Shown here piece after piece: positions 15,894 to 24,933 of a DNA stretch of 64,000 nt. The stretch spans positions 62,001 through 126,000 of the forward strand of contig NZ_ANNV01000102.1 in NCBI RefSeq assembly GCF_000346755.1, given 5' to 3'. Below the pieces are notes generated by a model. The model searched no databases and was not told where the DNA came from. It saw only the letters and a list, made by a program, of their open reading frames with translations. A program made the translations under genes and the position numbers. This stretch comes from Pseudomonas sp. CBZ-4 (lineage in GTDB: Bacteria > Pseudomonadota > Gammaproteobacteria > Pseudomonadales > Pseudomonadaceae). Position 1 is the stretch's first letter. Each line of letters opens with the position of its first letter.

Positions 15894-17159
15894 ATGTATC
15901 TGTTCCGTCTAGCCATGGCCAGCCTGGCTAACCGCCGCTTTACCGCGATCCTCACCGCGTTCGCCATCGCGCTTTCCGTCTGTTTGTTACTGGCGGTGGA
16001 ACGCGTGCGCGTCGAGGCGCGCAACAGTTTTGCCAGCACCCTCAGCGGCACCGACCTGATCGTCGGCGCCCGTTCCGGCTCGGTCAACCTGTTGCTGTAC
16101 TCGGTGTTCCGCATCGGCAACGCCACCAACAACATCCGTTGGGACAGCTACGAACACTTCGCCGCCAACCCCCAAGTGAAGTGGGCGATCCCGATTTCCC
16201 TCGGCGATTCCCATCGCGGCTACCGCGTGATGGGCACCAACGACTCCTACTTCGAGCACTACCAGTACGGCCGCAAGCAAAACCTCGAACTGGCCAGCGG
16301 CCGCGCCTTCGCCACCGACCCGTTTGAAGTGGTGCTCGGCGCCGAAGTCGCCGAGGCGCTGCACTACAAGCTCGGCGACAAGCTGGTGCTGGCCCACGGC
16401 GTGGCGGTGGTGAGCCTGGTCAAGCACGACGACAAACCCTTCACCGTGGTCGGCATTCTCAAGCGCACCGGCACGCCGGTGGACCGCACGCTGCACATCA
16501 GCCTCGGCGGCATGGAAGCGATCCATATCGACTGGCACAACGGCGTGCCCGCCCAGGGCAAAGGCCGCATCAGCGCCGATCAGGCGCGCAACATGGACCT
16601 CACCCCGCAGGCCATCACCGCGTTCATGCTGGGTTTGAACAACAAGATTTCCACCTTTGCCCTGCAACGGGAGATCAATGAATTCCGTGGCGAACCGATG
16701 CTGGCGATCCTGCCGGGCGTGGCGCTGCAAGAGTTGTGGAGCATGATGGGCACCGCCGAAAAAGCCCTGTTCGTGATCTCGCTGTTCGTGGTGCTGACCG
16801 GCTTGATCGGCATGCTCACGGCGATCCTCACCAGCCTCAACGAGCGCCGCCGCGAGATGGCGATCCTGCGTTCGGTGGGCGCCCGCCCGTGGCATATCGC
16901 GACGTTGCTGATCTTTGAAGCCTTCGCCCTGGCGCTGTCTGGCGTGGTCGCCGGGGTTGGCTTGTTGTACGTGTGCATCGCCGCCTCACGTGGCTATTTG
17001 CAGGCCAACTACGGCCTGGACTTGCCAATGGCGTGGCCGAGCGAATATGAATGGACGCTGCTCGCCGGTATCCTGGCCGCCGCGCTGTTGATGGGAGGCG
17101 TGCCCGCGTGGCGCGCCTATCGACAATCCCTGGCCGACGGCCTGTCCATACGTTTATGA
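15894..17159 (+). CDS. ABC transporter permease, FtsX/MacB family
   Basis: A 421-residue membrane protein with one N-terminal helix (about 17-37), a large periplasmic domain (about 40-285) and three C-terminal helices (about 298-320, 347-372 and 394-412). ERRREMAILRSVGARPW is the typical FtsX coupling region. The ATG at 15894 follows the ATPase stop by one base; the open frame extends upstream but overlaps the ATPase. It pairs with the ATPase before it. Confidence 0.9.
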   Translation: MYLFRLAMASLANRRFTAILTAFAIALSVCLLLAVERVRVEARNSFASTLSGTDLIVGARSGSVNLLLYSVFRIGNATNNIRWDSYEHFAANPQVKWAIPISLGDSHRGYRVMGTNDSYFEHYQYGRKQNLELASGRAFATDPFEVVLGAEVAEALHYKLGDKLVLAHGVAVVSLVKHDDKPFTVVGILKRTGTPVDRTLHISLGGMEAIHIDWHNGVPAQGKGRISADQARNMDLTPQAITAFMLGLNNKISTFALQREINEFRGEPMLAILPGVALQELWSMMGTAEKALFVISLFVVLTGLIGMLTAILTSLNERRREMAILRSVGARPWHIATLLIFEAFALALSGVVAGVGLLYVCIAASRGYLQANYGLDLPMAWPSEYEWTLLAGILAAALLMGGVPAWRAYRQSLADGLSIRL

Positions 17160-17170
17160 GGAAGGCTTCG

Positions 17171-17692
17171 ATGCGTCGTGCGCTGTTTGCGTTGTTGCTG
17201 CTGGTATCCGCGCCCGTGTGGGCCGGCGACCAGCCCAAGGATTTGTCGTGGCAGGAGATGATCCCACCTGACGCGCCGCCGGAAGTGCCAAACATGAAAC
17301 CGTTGCACGATCTGTCAGGCATGGCCGATGCCTTGTCGGCCGAAGCGGCGCCAGCGGCCAAGCAGGATCTGCCCAACGCGCCGGTGGTGCAGGCGCTTGA
17401 CGGTCAGCATATTCGTTTGCCGGGTTACATCGTGCCGCTGGAAGTCAGCGAAGAAGGTCGCACCACCGAGTTCTTGCTGGTGCCGTATTTCGGCGCGTGC
17501 ATCCATGTGCCGCCGCCGCCATCGAACCAGATCGTGCATGTGAAAAGCGAAGTCGGCGTGAAGCTCGATGAGCTGTACCAGCCGTACTGGATCGAAGGCG
17601 CGATGCAGGTCAAGCCGTCCACCAGCGAGCTGGCCGATGCCGGTTACCAGATGGAGGCCGAGAAGATTTACATGTACGAACTGCAGGAATAA
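17171..17692 (+). CDS. DUF3299 secreted protein of the zinc operon
   Basis: A 173-residue protein with a signal peptide (about 1-18, ending PVWAGD) and a DUF3299 core, IRLPGYIVPLEV followed by EFLLVPYFGACIHVPPPPSN. The Cys-Ile-His segment in the core is conserved in the family and may bind metal. A GAGGAAGG ribosome site precedes the ATG at 17171. It follows the permease by 11 bases and corresponds to PA4066 of P. aeruginosa. Its precise role is not known. Confidence 0.85.
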   Translation: MRRALFALLLLVSAPVWAGDQPKDLSWQEMIPPDAPPEVPNMKPLHDLSGMADALSAEAAPAAKQDLPNAPVVQALDGQHIRLPGYIVPLEVSEEGRTTEFLLVPYFGACIHVPPPPSNQIVHVKSEVGVKLDELYQPYWIEGAMQVKPSTSELADAGYQMEAEKIYMYELQE

Positions 17693-17709
17693 CGCTGATC
17701 GCCCTTTCA

Positions 17710-17723
17710 TTGAGCTGAATCAA
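17710..17723 (+). promoter_or_regulatory. Anr/FNR-like box upstream of oprG
   Basis: TTGAGCTGAATCAA matches TTGAT-N4-ATCAA at nine of ten positions. It lies about 70 bases before the oprG start. OmpW/OprG genes are known to respond to FNR/Anr, so low-oxygen control is plausible. Confidence 0.5.
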
Positions 17724-17786
17724 AAGACCGCACGGAACGATCTTTACCATTGGACCTACAACTTTTAAACGTCCTTTGGAGCTCCC

Positions 17787-18485
17787 ATGAACAAGTCCCT
17801 GCTCGGCGCGTCCCTCTTCGCGCTCGCCCTCGTCGCCCCGGTTGCCCACGCTCACGAAGCGGGCGACATTCTGGTTCGCGCCGGTGCAATCACCGTGAAC
17901 CCGAAGGCCGACAGCGGCACCGTCAAAGTTGACCAGGGCCCATTGGCCGGCGCCAACCTGGGCGGCAAGGCGACCATGAGCAGCGACACCCAACTGGGCC
18001 TCAACTTCGCTTACATGCTGACCAACCACGTCGGTATCGAACTGCTGGCCGCCACGCCGTTCGAGCACGACGTGAAGATCAAGGGCACCGCCCTCGGCGC
18101 CGCCAACGGTAAGCTCGGCACCCTGAAACACCTGCCGCCGACCTTGAGCGTCGTGTACTACCCGCTGGACAACAAGTCCGCCTTCCAACCCTACGTAGGC
18201 GCCGGTATCAACTACACCTGGATCTACGACGAGCACGTCGGCAGCCGCGCCCAGGGTGCAGGCTTCAGCAACTTCAAGGCAGAAAACTCCTGGGGCTGGG
18301 CCGCACAGATCGGTGCGGACTACATGATCAACGACAAGTGGATGATCAACGCCCAGGCGCGCTACATCGACATCAGCACCAAGGCCACCGTGGACAACAA
18401 CGCCCTGGGCCAAGGCACGCGCGCCAAGGTCAATGTGGACGTGGACCCGATGGTTTACATGGTGGGTATCGGCTACAAGTTCTAA
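17787..18485 (+). CDS. oprG: Outer-membrane protein OprG (OmpW family)
   Basis: A 232-residue eight-stranded outer-membrane barrel. The signal peptide ends VAHAHEAG; the mature part has QLGLNFAYMLTNHVGIELLA, NYTWIYDEHVG and ends IGYKF with the terminal Phe expected for barrel assembly. OmpW proteins pass small hydrophobic molecules by a lateral opening. GGAG lies before the ATG. The order DUF3299 then oprG equals PA4066-PA4067 in P. aeruginosa. The Anr-like box suggests oxygen control separate from the zinc operon. Confidence 0.92.
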   Translation: MNKSLLGASLFALALVAPVAHAHEAGDILVRAGAITVNPKADSGTVKVDQGPLAGANLGGKATMSSDTQLGLNFAYMLTNHVGIELLAATPFEHDVKIKGTALGAANGKLGTLKHLPPTLSVVYYPLDNKSAFQPYVGAGINYTWIYDEHVGSRAQGAGFSNFKAENSWGWAAQIGADYMINDKWMINAQARYIDISTKATVDNNALGQGTRAKVNVDVDPMVYMVGIGYKF

Positions 18486-18505
18486 GCCACACCGCATAAA
18501 AAAAT

Positions 18506-18607
18506 GTGGGAGCTGGACTGTGTGGGAGCTGGCTTGCCTGCGATAGCATCACCTCGGTATGACTGAAACTCCGAGGTGTCTGCATCACAGGCAAGCCAGC
18601 TCCCACA
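18506..18607. repeat. REP doublet with an extra partial unit
   Basis: A truncated REP start (TGTGGGAGCTGGAC, 18506-18519) is followed at 18522 by a complete unit and at about 18585-18607 by its inverted partner. The inner arms also pair (CACCTCGG and CCGAGGTG). It separates the convergent oprG and reductase-like genes and probably ends both transcripts. The extra partial copy looks like a remnant of an earlier insertion. Confidence 0.88.
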
Positions 18608-18625
18608 TTTGCGTTTGGGGCGGTG

Positions 18626-19510
18626 TCAGGTATGGCGGTAGAACCGATCCAGCAACGCCGGCAACCCTGCCCGCCACGCCCGTGGCTTGATGCCAAAGGT
18701 GTGCAGGATCTTCTTGCAGGCCAGCACCGCATGTTGCGGTTCATCACTCGCGTCCGGCCGAGCCGCATGGGCCTGGGCGGTGGGTGATTCAATCGCCAGC
18801 GGATGAAACGTACGCGCTTCCGTGAGGATCGCCTGGCCCAGCGCCAACGGCGTGGTCGCCTCCTGGCCGGCGTAGTGATAGGTGCCCCACAGCGGCGCCG
18901 CACAATCGAGTTGCTTGAGCACCGAGATGATCACCCGCGCCGCATCATCCACCGGCGTCGGGTTGCCACGACGGTCATCCGCCATCAGCAATTCATCCGG
19001 CTTCTCGGCCCGGGCCAAAAAGCGCCCGAGAGTACCGTCGACGCTGTCATCCAGCAGCCAGCCAAAACGTAGCAACACATGTTGCGGGCACGTCGCGCGC
19101 ACGCTTTGCTCGATGCGCCACAACGCCTGGCCGCGCAGGCCCAGGGGCACCGGCTCGTCCTTTTCGCTGTAGGCGGTGGCACGGGAGCCATCGAACACGC
19201 GGTAGCTGGACGGTTGCAGCAAGGTAATGGTGTGGTGCTGGCACAGTTCGGCCAGGCGTTCGATGGCGAACTCCTGGGCGGCCAGACGGGTTTCGCTGAC
19301 GGCTTCGGCCTGGAACCAGTCGAAGTAGTAGGCGAGGTTGATCAACGCATCGGGACGGGTGTCGTCGAGCAATTGGGTAAGGCTCGCGGCATCCCAGCCG
19401 TCTTGGGGCGGTTTGGGGGCGAGGAAACCGATGTCTTCCTCTGCACCGAGGCGAATCAGCGCCTGCCCGAGGGCATTCCCGCCGCCCAACAACATAAGGC
19501 GCATTCGCAT
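18626..19510 (-). CDS. NAD(P)-dependent sugar-nucleotide reductase/epimerase-like protein
   Basis: A 294-residue short-chain-dehydrogenase-like protein of the RfbD/epimerase type. The Rossmann start MLLGGGNALGQALI (about 5-18) replaces the usual GxxGxxG with GGGNALG, and NLAYYFDWFQAEA then LLQPSSYRVFDG follow. The catalytic YxxxK pair is not clear, so activity on a sugar nucleotide is uncertain. The start was placed at the ATG just before MRLMLLGGG because upstream residues do not fit the fold. It lies 88 bases after the MscS gene in the same direction. Confidence 0.75.
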   Translation of the reverse strand: MRMRLMLLGGGNALGQALIRLGAEEDIGFLAPKPPQDGWDAASLTQLLDDTRPDALINLAYYFDWFQAEAVSETRLAAQEFAIERLAELCQHHTITLLQPSSYRVFDGSRATAYSEKDEPVPLGLRGQALWRIEQSVRATCPQHVLLRFGWLLDDSVDGTLGRFLARAEKPDELLMADDRRGNPTPVDDAARVIISVLKQLDCAAPLWGTYHYAGQEATTPLALGQAILTEARTFHPLAIESPTAQAHAARPDASDEPQHAVLACKKILHTFGIKPRAWRAGLPALLDRFYRHT

Positions 19511-19597
19511 AGAGTGTGCAGGCCCGGTCAGTGTGGAACGATGGCTATTTAAGTATTGGTCAGAATCGTTGCATTTTGCGGGTTTGTAGCGCAACCG

Positions 19598-21676
19598 TCA
19601 CGGATTAACTGTCTTCGCGCCGGCCTCCGGCGGCTCATGCTCAAGGGCCGCCTTGACGGGCACCATCACCTGCTGTGGATAAGTCTGCGCAAACTGCACC
19701 TCGGCGCAGTTATCCACAAGCTTCTTCAAGCGCTGGTTGAAGGCACGGCTCACCGCATATTGCCCACCCGACACGGTACGGAACTGCGCCGTGAGCACCA
19801 CGCCATTGAGGTCCATCTTATCCACGCCAAACACCTCCAGCGGCCCTTGCAGGTTGTACTTGAGGAACCCATCGTCACGGATCGACTGGCCCGCCTCGCG
19901 GATCAACTCCACGGCCTTGTCCACATCGGTGTCGTAGGTGAACTGCACCGAGAAGAACGCGTAGGCAAATTGCCGCGACTGGTTGGTGACCGCCTTGATC
20001 TGCCCGAACGGCACCGAATGCACAAACCCCTTGCCGTCGCGCAGGCGCAGGGTGCGGATGGTCAGGCCTTCGACGGTGCCGGCGTGGCCGGAGTCGAGCA
20101 CCACCCAGTCGCCGATGGACAGGGTGTCTTCGATGATGATGAACAGCCCGGTGATCACATCCTGCACCAGTTGCTGCGAGCCAAAACCAATCGCCAGGCC
20201 CACCACCCCGGCACCCGCCAGCAGCGGCGCGACGTTGATCCCCAGGTTGGCCATGGTGGTGATCGCGCAGATCACCACCAGGATGATTTTCACCGCGTTG
20301 CGCACCAGCGGCAGGATGGTTTTCACCCGCGTGCTCGGCTGGCGGCTGGAGCGTTTGTTGACGGGTGGCTTCAAGGCTTCCTGGATCGCCGTGTCGAGCA
20401 CCACCCAGAACAGCCAGGTCATCAGCAGGATCAAGCCGATGCTGCTGAGGGAATCACTGATCGCCCGGCCGATGGAATTGCGCTCGGCAAACTCAAACAA
20501 CGAGACGCCCCAGATCCGCCCGAGGATCTCGATAAACCCGATGGCCATGGCGATACGCAAAATCGCGTGCAACAGGCTGAGGAAACGTTCCTTATAGGCA
20601 CTGCTGCGCTGGATCGCCACCTGGCTGCGGGACTTGAACAGGTGTTGCAGCACCGTGCTGAGGAACACCGTGCCGATCAGCAGGATCGTCGTGAACAACG
20701 CGCAGCGCAGGGCCTTTTGATTGTCGTCACCGGCGCCAATCAGGTTGATCGCCGAGACCAGCACCATCAACAGGATCGGCCAGTACCACAGCCCGGAAAA
20801 CACCCGCAGCGATTGCTGCAACGCCGGGTGTTTAAGGCGCTGGGCCAACGGCCGGTTGCGGATCAGGTGGGCGACTGGCCGGCGCAGGCGCACCACCAGT
20901 ACGCCGAAGATCACCGCAGCAAACAGGCCGGTAAACACCGCGATACTGCTGGTGATATTACCACCGAGTTGACGGGCGATTTGTGGGCTGGTCAGGGCAT
21001 CGCTGAGGGCGGCGAGAAAGCCGATGAGGAACAGCGGCCTGGGGCAATAACTGCGAATAATCGCCACGGCTGGCCGTTTGTGGCCGAGGTTGAACATGAC
21101 GATCACACACAGCAGCATCGACGTGGAAAAGATCCCGCTGCTGGTGGCGTAGGCAAAACACAGCGCCAGCGCTCTTCCTACTGATGTGGGTAAAAAATGG
21201 CTGACGTAAAGCGTCAAGGGCAGGCAGACCAGTGCCGGCAGCGTATAGGGCACCACGTAGCCGAGCACGGCTTGCAGGCGCTCGCGTTGTTCGACAAAGG
21301 CGCGCCGGCTCAGGCGCTGCACGAACCAGCGCCCCAACAACGTGAGCAACGCAAACGCGCCGATCCACACCCCGGATAACAGCAGGAAGTCCCCGGCGAC
21401 GCTCCATGGCGAACGTTCTGACGCCTGGTCCACCAACCGCCCTACTTCGTCTGCCGCCCGGTCCGCACGCAGGCGCCAGGCATCGACCAGGCTCTGATTG
21501 AGGTCGAGCTTGTCCTGCACATTGTCGATGCTGGAACTGATGGCCCCGAGCAGGCCGCCTTCCACCAGCAGTTCCGGCTTGGCCGGTGCTTCGGCTTGCG
21601 GGTCGGCGGCTTGCAGTGCGCCGCTGCCGCACAACAGCAGCGCACCGAGCAGTAGTGCAGTCTTTGAGTTCAGCAA
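19598..21676 (-). CDS. Mechanosensitive ion channel, MscS family (large)
   Basis: A 692-residue inner-membrane channel. A signal peptide (about 1-22) precedes a periplasmic helical region, then several membrane helices; the MscS core near residues 475-620 contains GVVGLAIGFGSQQLVQDVITG (pore helix) and IEDTLSIGDWVVLDSGHAGTV. A basic, Pro-rich cytosolic tail ends the protein. It should release solutes on osmotic downshock. I set the start at TTG (21674-21676), with AAGGAG eight bases before it; the frame is open to 21826 but that part lacks a signal and a ribosome site. Confidence 0.85.
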   Translation of the reverse strand: MLNSKTALLLGALLLCGSGALQAADPQAEAPAKPELLVEGGLLGAISSSIDNVQDKLDLNQSLVDAWRLRADRAADEVGRLVDQASERSPWSVAGDFLLLSGVWIGAFALLTLLGRWFVQRLSRRAFVEQRERLQAVLGYVVPYTLPALVCLPLTLYVSHFLPTSVGRALALCFAYATSSGIFSTSMLLCVIVMFNLGHKRPAVAIIRSYCPRPLFLIGFLAALSDALTSPQIARQLGGNITSSIAVFTGLFAAVIFGVLVVRLRRPVAHLIRNRPLAQRLKHPALQQSLRVFSGLWYWPILLMVLVSAINLIGAGDDNQKALRCALFTTILLIGTVFLSTVLQHLFKSRSQVAIQRSSAYKERFLSLLHAILRIAMAIGFIEILGRIWGVSLFEFAERNSIGRAISDSLSSIGLILLMTWLFWVVLDTAIQEALKPPVNKRSSRQPSTRVKTILPLVRNAVKIILVVICAITTMANLGINVAPLLAGAGVVGLAIGFGSQQLVQDVITGLFIIIEDTLSIGDWVVLDSGHAGTVEGLTIRTLRLRDGKGFVHSVPFGQIKAVTNQSRQFAYAFFSVQFTYDTDVDKAVELIREAGQSIRDDGFLKYNLQGPLEVFGVDKMDLNGVVLTAQFRTVSGGQYAVSRAFNQRLKKLVDNCAEVQFAQTYPQQVMVPVKAALEHEPPEAGAKTVNP

Positions 21677-21844
21677 AACACCGGGCTCCTTCAGCAGGGT
21701 CTGTAAGGAACTGACGGGTTTGGGCCTTGATCGTTCCCCCGCCCGGCCATGTTTATGCCGTCCGTAGGACGCTGGAAACTTTCCGCCGCCCCCTAGAGTC
21801 AGCCTTAAACGGGGGCAAAGCCCCACTCTTTTTCAGGAGCAACC

Positions 21845-22624
21845 ATGGCTGCGAGTCCCGACTGGATGCCCGTCACCCCCAGCGTTGCCATCACCCGCTT
21901 CACGGTGCTGACGGTCAATATCCATAAGGGGTTTACCGCCCTGAACCGGCGTTTCATCCTGCCCGAGCTGCGCGAAGCCGTGCGCAGTGTGGGCGCGGAC
22001 ATGGTGTTCCTGCAGGAAATCCACGGCACCCACGAACGCCACCCGCAGCGCTACAGCGCCTGGCCGAACATGCCGCAGTACGAATTCCTCGCCGACAGCA
22101 TCTGGCCGCAGTTCGCCTACGGGCGCAACGCGGTCTACCCCCACGGGGACCACGGTAATGCGTTGCTGTCGAAATTCCAGATTGTGCGCTACGACAACCT
22201 GGACATCTCCCAGAGCGGCCATGAAAACCGTGGCCTGCTGCATTGCGTACTGCGACTGCCGGGCACCGGGCAGGAGGTGCATGCGATCTGCATCCACCTG
22301 GGCCTGCGCGAGGGGCATCGCCAGCAGCAACTGCGCCTGCTGGAGCAACGCATCCGCGAGATTCCGGCCGATGCGCCACTGGTGGTGGCCGGAGATTTCA
22401 ACGACTGGCGGCAGAAGGCCGACTTGAGCCAGAGCGGCCTCACCGAAGTGTTCATGCAGGCCCACGGCAAACCGGCACGCACCTTCCCGGCGCGCCTGCC
22501 GCTGTTGCCGCTGGACCGCATCTACGTGCGCCACCTCAAGGTGCATAACCCCCGGGTGTTGACCACACGGCCCTGGTCGCATCTGTCAGATCATGTGCCG
22601 CTGTCGGTGGAGATCGAGCTATGA
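21845..22624 (+). CDS. ybhP: Endonuclease/exonuclease/phosphatase family protein (YbhP-like)
   Basis: A 259-residue metal-dependent phosphoesterase fold. LTVNIHKGF opens the domain, VFLQEIHG carries the metal-binding Glu, VVAGDFNDWR the Asp/Asn pair and a final SDHVPLSVEIEL the catalytic His. An AGGAG site precedes the ATG. It overlaps clsB by four bases (ATGA), giving the ybhP-clsB-ybhN order of E. coli. The substrate is unknown; the context suggests a phospholipid-related phosphodiester. Confidence 0.88.
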   Translation: MAASPDWMPVTPSVAITRFTVLTVNIHKGFTALNRRFILPELREAVRSVGADMVFLQEIHGTHERHPQRYSAWPNMPQYEFLADSIWPQFAYGRNAVYPHGDHGNALLSKFQIVRYDNLDISQSGHENRGLLHCVLRLPGTGQEVHAICIHLGLREGHRQQQLRLLEQRIREIPADAPLVVAGDFNDWRQKADLSQSGLTEVFMQAHGKPARTFPARLPLLPLDRIYVRHLKVHNPRVLTTRPWSHLSDHVPLSVEIEL

Positions 22625-23883
22625 GCGTCGCCGTCGAACACATCGCCACCGACCAGCCGCCGGACGCCGCCAAGGCCCGCGACCTGGACTACGGCTGGCA
22701 CAGCGATAACCAGGTGCAGTTGCTGGAAAACGGCGAGGCGTACTTCCCGAAGGTCTTCGAGGCTCTGCGCGAGGCGCAGCGGGAAATCCTGCTGGAGACC
22801 TTTATCCTGTTCGAAGACAAGGTGGGGCATGAGCTGCAACACATCCTGATCGACGCGGCGCAGCGTGGCGTGAAGGTGGTGGTCAGCCTCGACGGCTTTG
22901 GCTGTGGCGAGCTGAGCCCGTCGTTTCTCGGTGAGCTGGCGGACGCCGGGGTGACGGTGCAGATGTTCGACCCGGCGTCCAAGACCCTGGGTTTTCGCAC
23001 CAACTGGTTTCGCCGCCTGCATCGCAAGATCGTCGTGGTGGACGCCGCCGTGGCGTTTATCGGCGGGGTCAATTTTTCGGCCGACCATCTGGGGGATTTC
23101 GGCCCCGAGGCCAAGCAGGATTATGCGGTGCAGGTGACGGGTCCGGCGGTGGCCGACCTGCATCATTTCGCCCTCGCACAAAGCGGCCGTCAGCCACGCG
23201 CCCGGCGCGGTTGGCGGTGGCGCCAGCAGCGGCCTTCAGCGTGGACGGCCGAAAGCGCCGAGGGCATGGTGCGCCTGATTTATCGCGACAACCTACAGCA
23301 CCGCGATGACATCGAAGAAGCCTATATCCACGCCCTGAGTCACGCGCAAAAACGCGTGGTGATCGCCAACGCCTATTTCTTCCCCGGCTACCGCCTGCTG
23401 CGGGAAATCCGCAACGCGGCGCGCCGGGGCGTACAGGTACAACTGATCATGCAGGGCCAACCGGATGTGCTTCTAGCCAAGCTGGCCGCGCGCATGCTCT
23501 ACGACTACCTGCTCAAGGATGGCGTGGTGATCCACGAGTATTGCCAGCGCCCGCTGCACGGCAAAGTTGCGCTGGTGGATGACGACTGGAGCACCGTGGG
23601 TTCGAGTAACCTGGACCCGTTGAGCCTGGCGCTGAACCTGGAAGCCAACGTGCTGATACGCGATCGCGCATTCAACCAACAGCTCTATGAGCGCCTGGAA
23701 ATACTCGCCCGCGATCACTGCCAGACCATGCCGGAAAACCGCAAGCCGCGTTTGTGGCTGTGGCGATTGACCGTAGGTTTCCTGGTGTTTCATGTGATGC
23801 GTCACTTCCCCGCGATGACCGGTTGGCTGCCCGCCCATAAACCGCGGCTGAAACCGTTTAAGGGCCAGGCCAATGAGCGCTGA
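22621..23883 (+). CDS. clsB: Cardiolipin synthase B
   Basis: A 420-residue phospholipase-D-type enzyme with two HKD motifs, LHRKIVVVDAAVAFIGG (about 134-150) and LHGKVALVDDDWSTVGSSN (about 315-333). ClsB joins phosphatidylglycerol to another lipid to make cardiolipin at the inner membrane. A basic, Trp-rich C-terminal segment (WLWRLTVGFLVFHVMRHF) probably aids membrane binding. It is coupled to both neighbours, overlapping ybhP by 4 and ybhN by 11 bases. Confidence 0.92.
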   Translation: MSVAVEHIATDQPPDAAKARDLDYGWHSDNQVQLLENGEAYFPKVFEALREAQREILLETFILFEDKVGHELQHILIDAAQRGVKVVVSLDGFGCGELSPSFLGELADAGVTVQMFDPASKTLGFRTNWFRRLHRKIVVVDAAVAFIGGVNFSADHLGDFGPEAKQDYAVQVTGPAVADLHHFALAQSGRQPRARRGWRWRQQRPSAWTAESAEGMVRLIYRDNLQHRDDIEEAYIHALSHAQKRVVIANAYFFPGYRLLREIRNAARRGVQVQLIMQGQPDVLLAKLAARMLYDYLLKDGVVIHEYCQRPLHGKVALVDDDWSTVGSSNLDPLSLALNLEANVLIRDRAFNQQLYERLEILARDHCQTMPENRKPRLWLWRLTVGFLVFHVMRHFPAMTGWLPAHKPRLKPFKGQANER

Positions 23884-24820
23884 ATCGCGCTTCAAACGCT
23901 GGAAGAAACCGCTGACCGTGGTGTTCTTCCTGGCGCTGGTCGTACTGTTCACCCTGCTCGCCCGGCGCATCGACTGGAGCGAGGTGGTACAGACCCTGGG
24001 GGACTTCAAGCTGCGTACCTTGCTGATCGCAGGCGCGGTGACGCTGTGCAGTTTTTTGGTGTACGCCAGCTTTGATTTGATCGGCCGCACCTACATTCGC
24101 CAAGACTTGACGTGGAAGCAGATCCTACCGGTGGGCATCATCAGCTACGCCTTCAATCTCAACCTCAGCGCGTGGGTTGGGGGGATTGCCATGCGCTACA
24201 GGTTGTATTCGCGGCTGGGGGTGAGCACCGGCAATATCGCCAAGATCCTGGGGCTTAGCCTGGCGACCAATTGGTTCGGCTATATGGCGCTGGCCGGGGT
24301 GATTTTCAGCAGTGGCCTGGTGACCATGCCGCCAGGGTGGAAAGTCAGTACCGGCGCGTTGCAGGGCATTGGGGTTGTGTTGGTGCTGCTTAGTCTTGGT
24401 TACTTGGCCGCCTGCCAATTCTCGAAAAAACGCGCTTGGTCGGTTCGCGGTATGGAGATCAACCTGCCGTCAGTGCGCATGGCGTGCTTGCAGTTGGCCT
24501 TGGGCGCATTGAATTGGTCGCTGATGGCGGCGGTGATTTTTACCCTGCTGCCGGCCAAGCTGGACTACCCGTTGGTACTCGGGGTGTTGCTCATCAGCGC
24601 CATCGCCGGCGTGATCACCCATATCCCGGCGGGGCTTGGGGTGTTGGAGGCCGTGTTTATTGGATTGCTGCAACATGAGGCGTCGCGGGGCAGCTTGCTG
24701 GCGGGGCTGATTGCTTATCGGGCGATCTACTTTATTTTGCCACTGCTGATCGCGCTGGTGATGTACCTCGGGGTGGAGGCCAAGGCGAAGGCGTTGCGGG
24801 TGAAGAAGGCGCCGGCTTGA
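23873..24820 (+). CDS. ybhN: YbhN-like membrane protein (lysylphosphatidylglycerol synthase TM region)
   Basis: A 315-residue polytopic protein with about eight membrane helices, starting FFLALVVLFTLLARRI (about 16-31). It matches the UPF0104/LPG-synthase transmembrane (flippase-like) family but has no C-terminal aminoacyl transferase domain. Homologues lie behind clsB in many proteobacteria, so a role in moving or handling phospholipids is likely but unproven. It overlaps clsB by 11 bases and is followed by a REP doublet. Confidence 0.88.
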   Translation: MSAESRFKRWKKPLTVVFFLALVVLFTLLARRIDWSEVVQTLGDFKLRTLLIAGAVTLCSFLVYASFDLIGRTYIRQDLTWKQILPVGIISYAFNLNLSAWVGGIAMRYRLYSRLGVSTGNIAKILGLSLATNWFGYMALAGVIFSSGLVTMPPGWKVSTGALQGIGVVLVLLSLGYLAACQFSKKRAWSVRGMEINLPSVRMACLQLALGALNWSLMAAVIFTLLPAKLDYPLVLGVLLISAIAGVITHIPAGLGVLEAVFIGLLQHEASRGSLLAGLIAYRAIYFILPLLIALVMYLGVEAKAKALRVKKAPA

Positions 24821-24845
24821 GCTTGTGTTGATCGGTCTACCGCAA

Positions 24846-24909
24846 TCGCGGGCAAGCCCGCTCCCACAGTTGAAATGTATTCCAATGTGGGAGCGGGCTT
24901 GCTCGCGAA
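24846..24909. repeat. REP doublet between ybhN and the GlxA-type regulator
   Basis: The left arm (24846-24868) is the complement of the GCGGGC REP type; the right arm starts TGTGGGAGCGGGCTTGCTCG at 24886. About 17 bases separate the arms. It lies between two convergent genes and probably terminates both. Confidence 0.88.
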
Positions 24910-24933
24910 GACGGCTTAGAGAACACCGGGATC

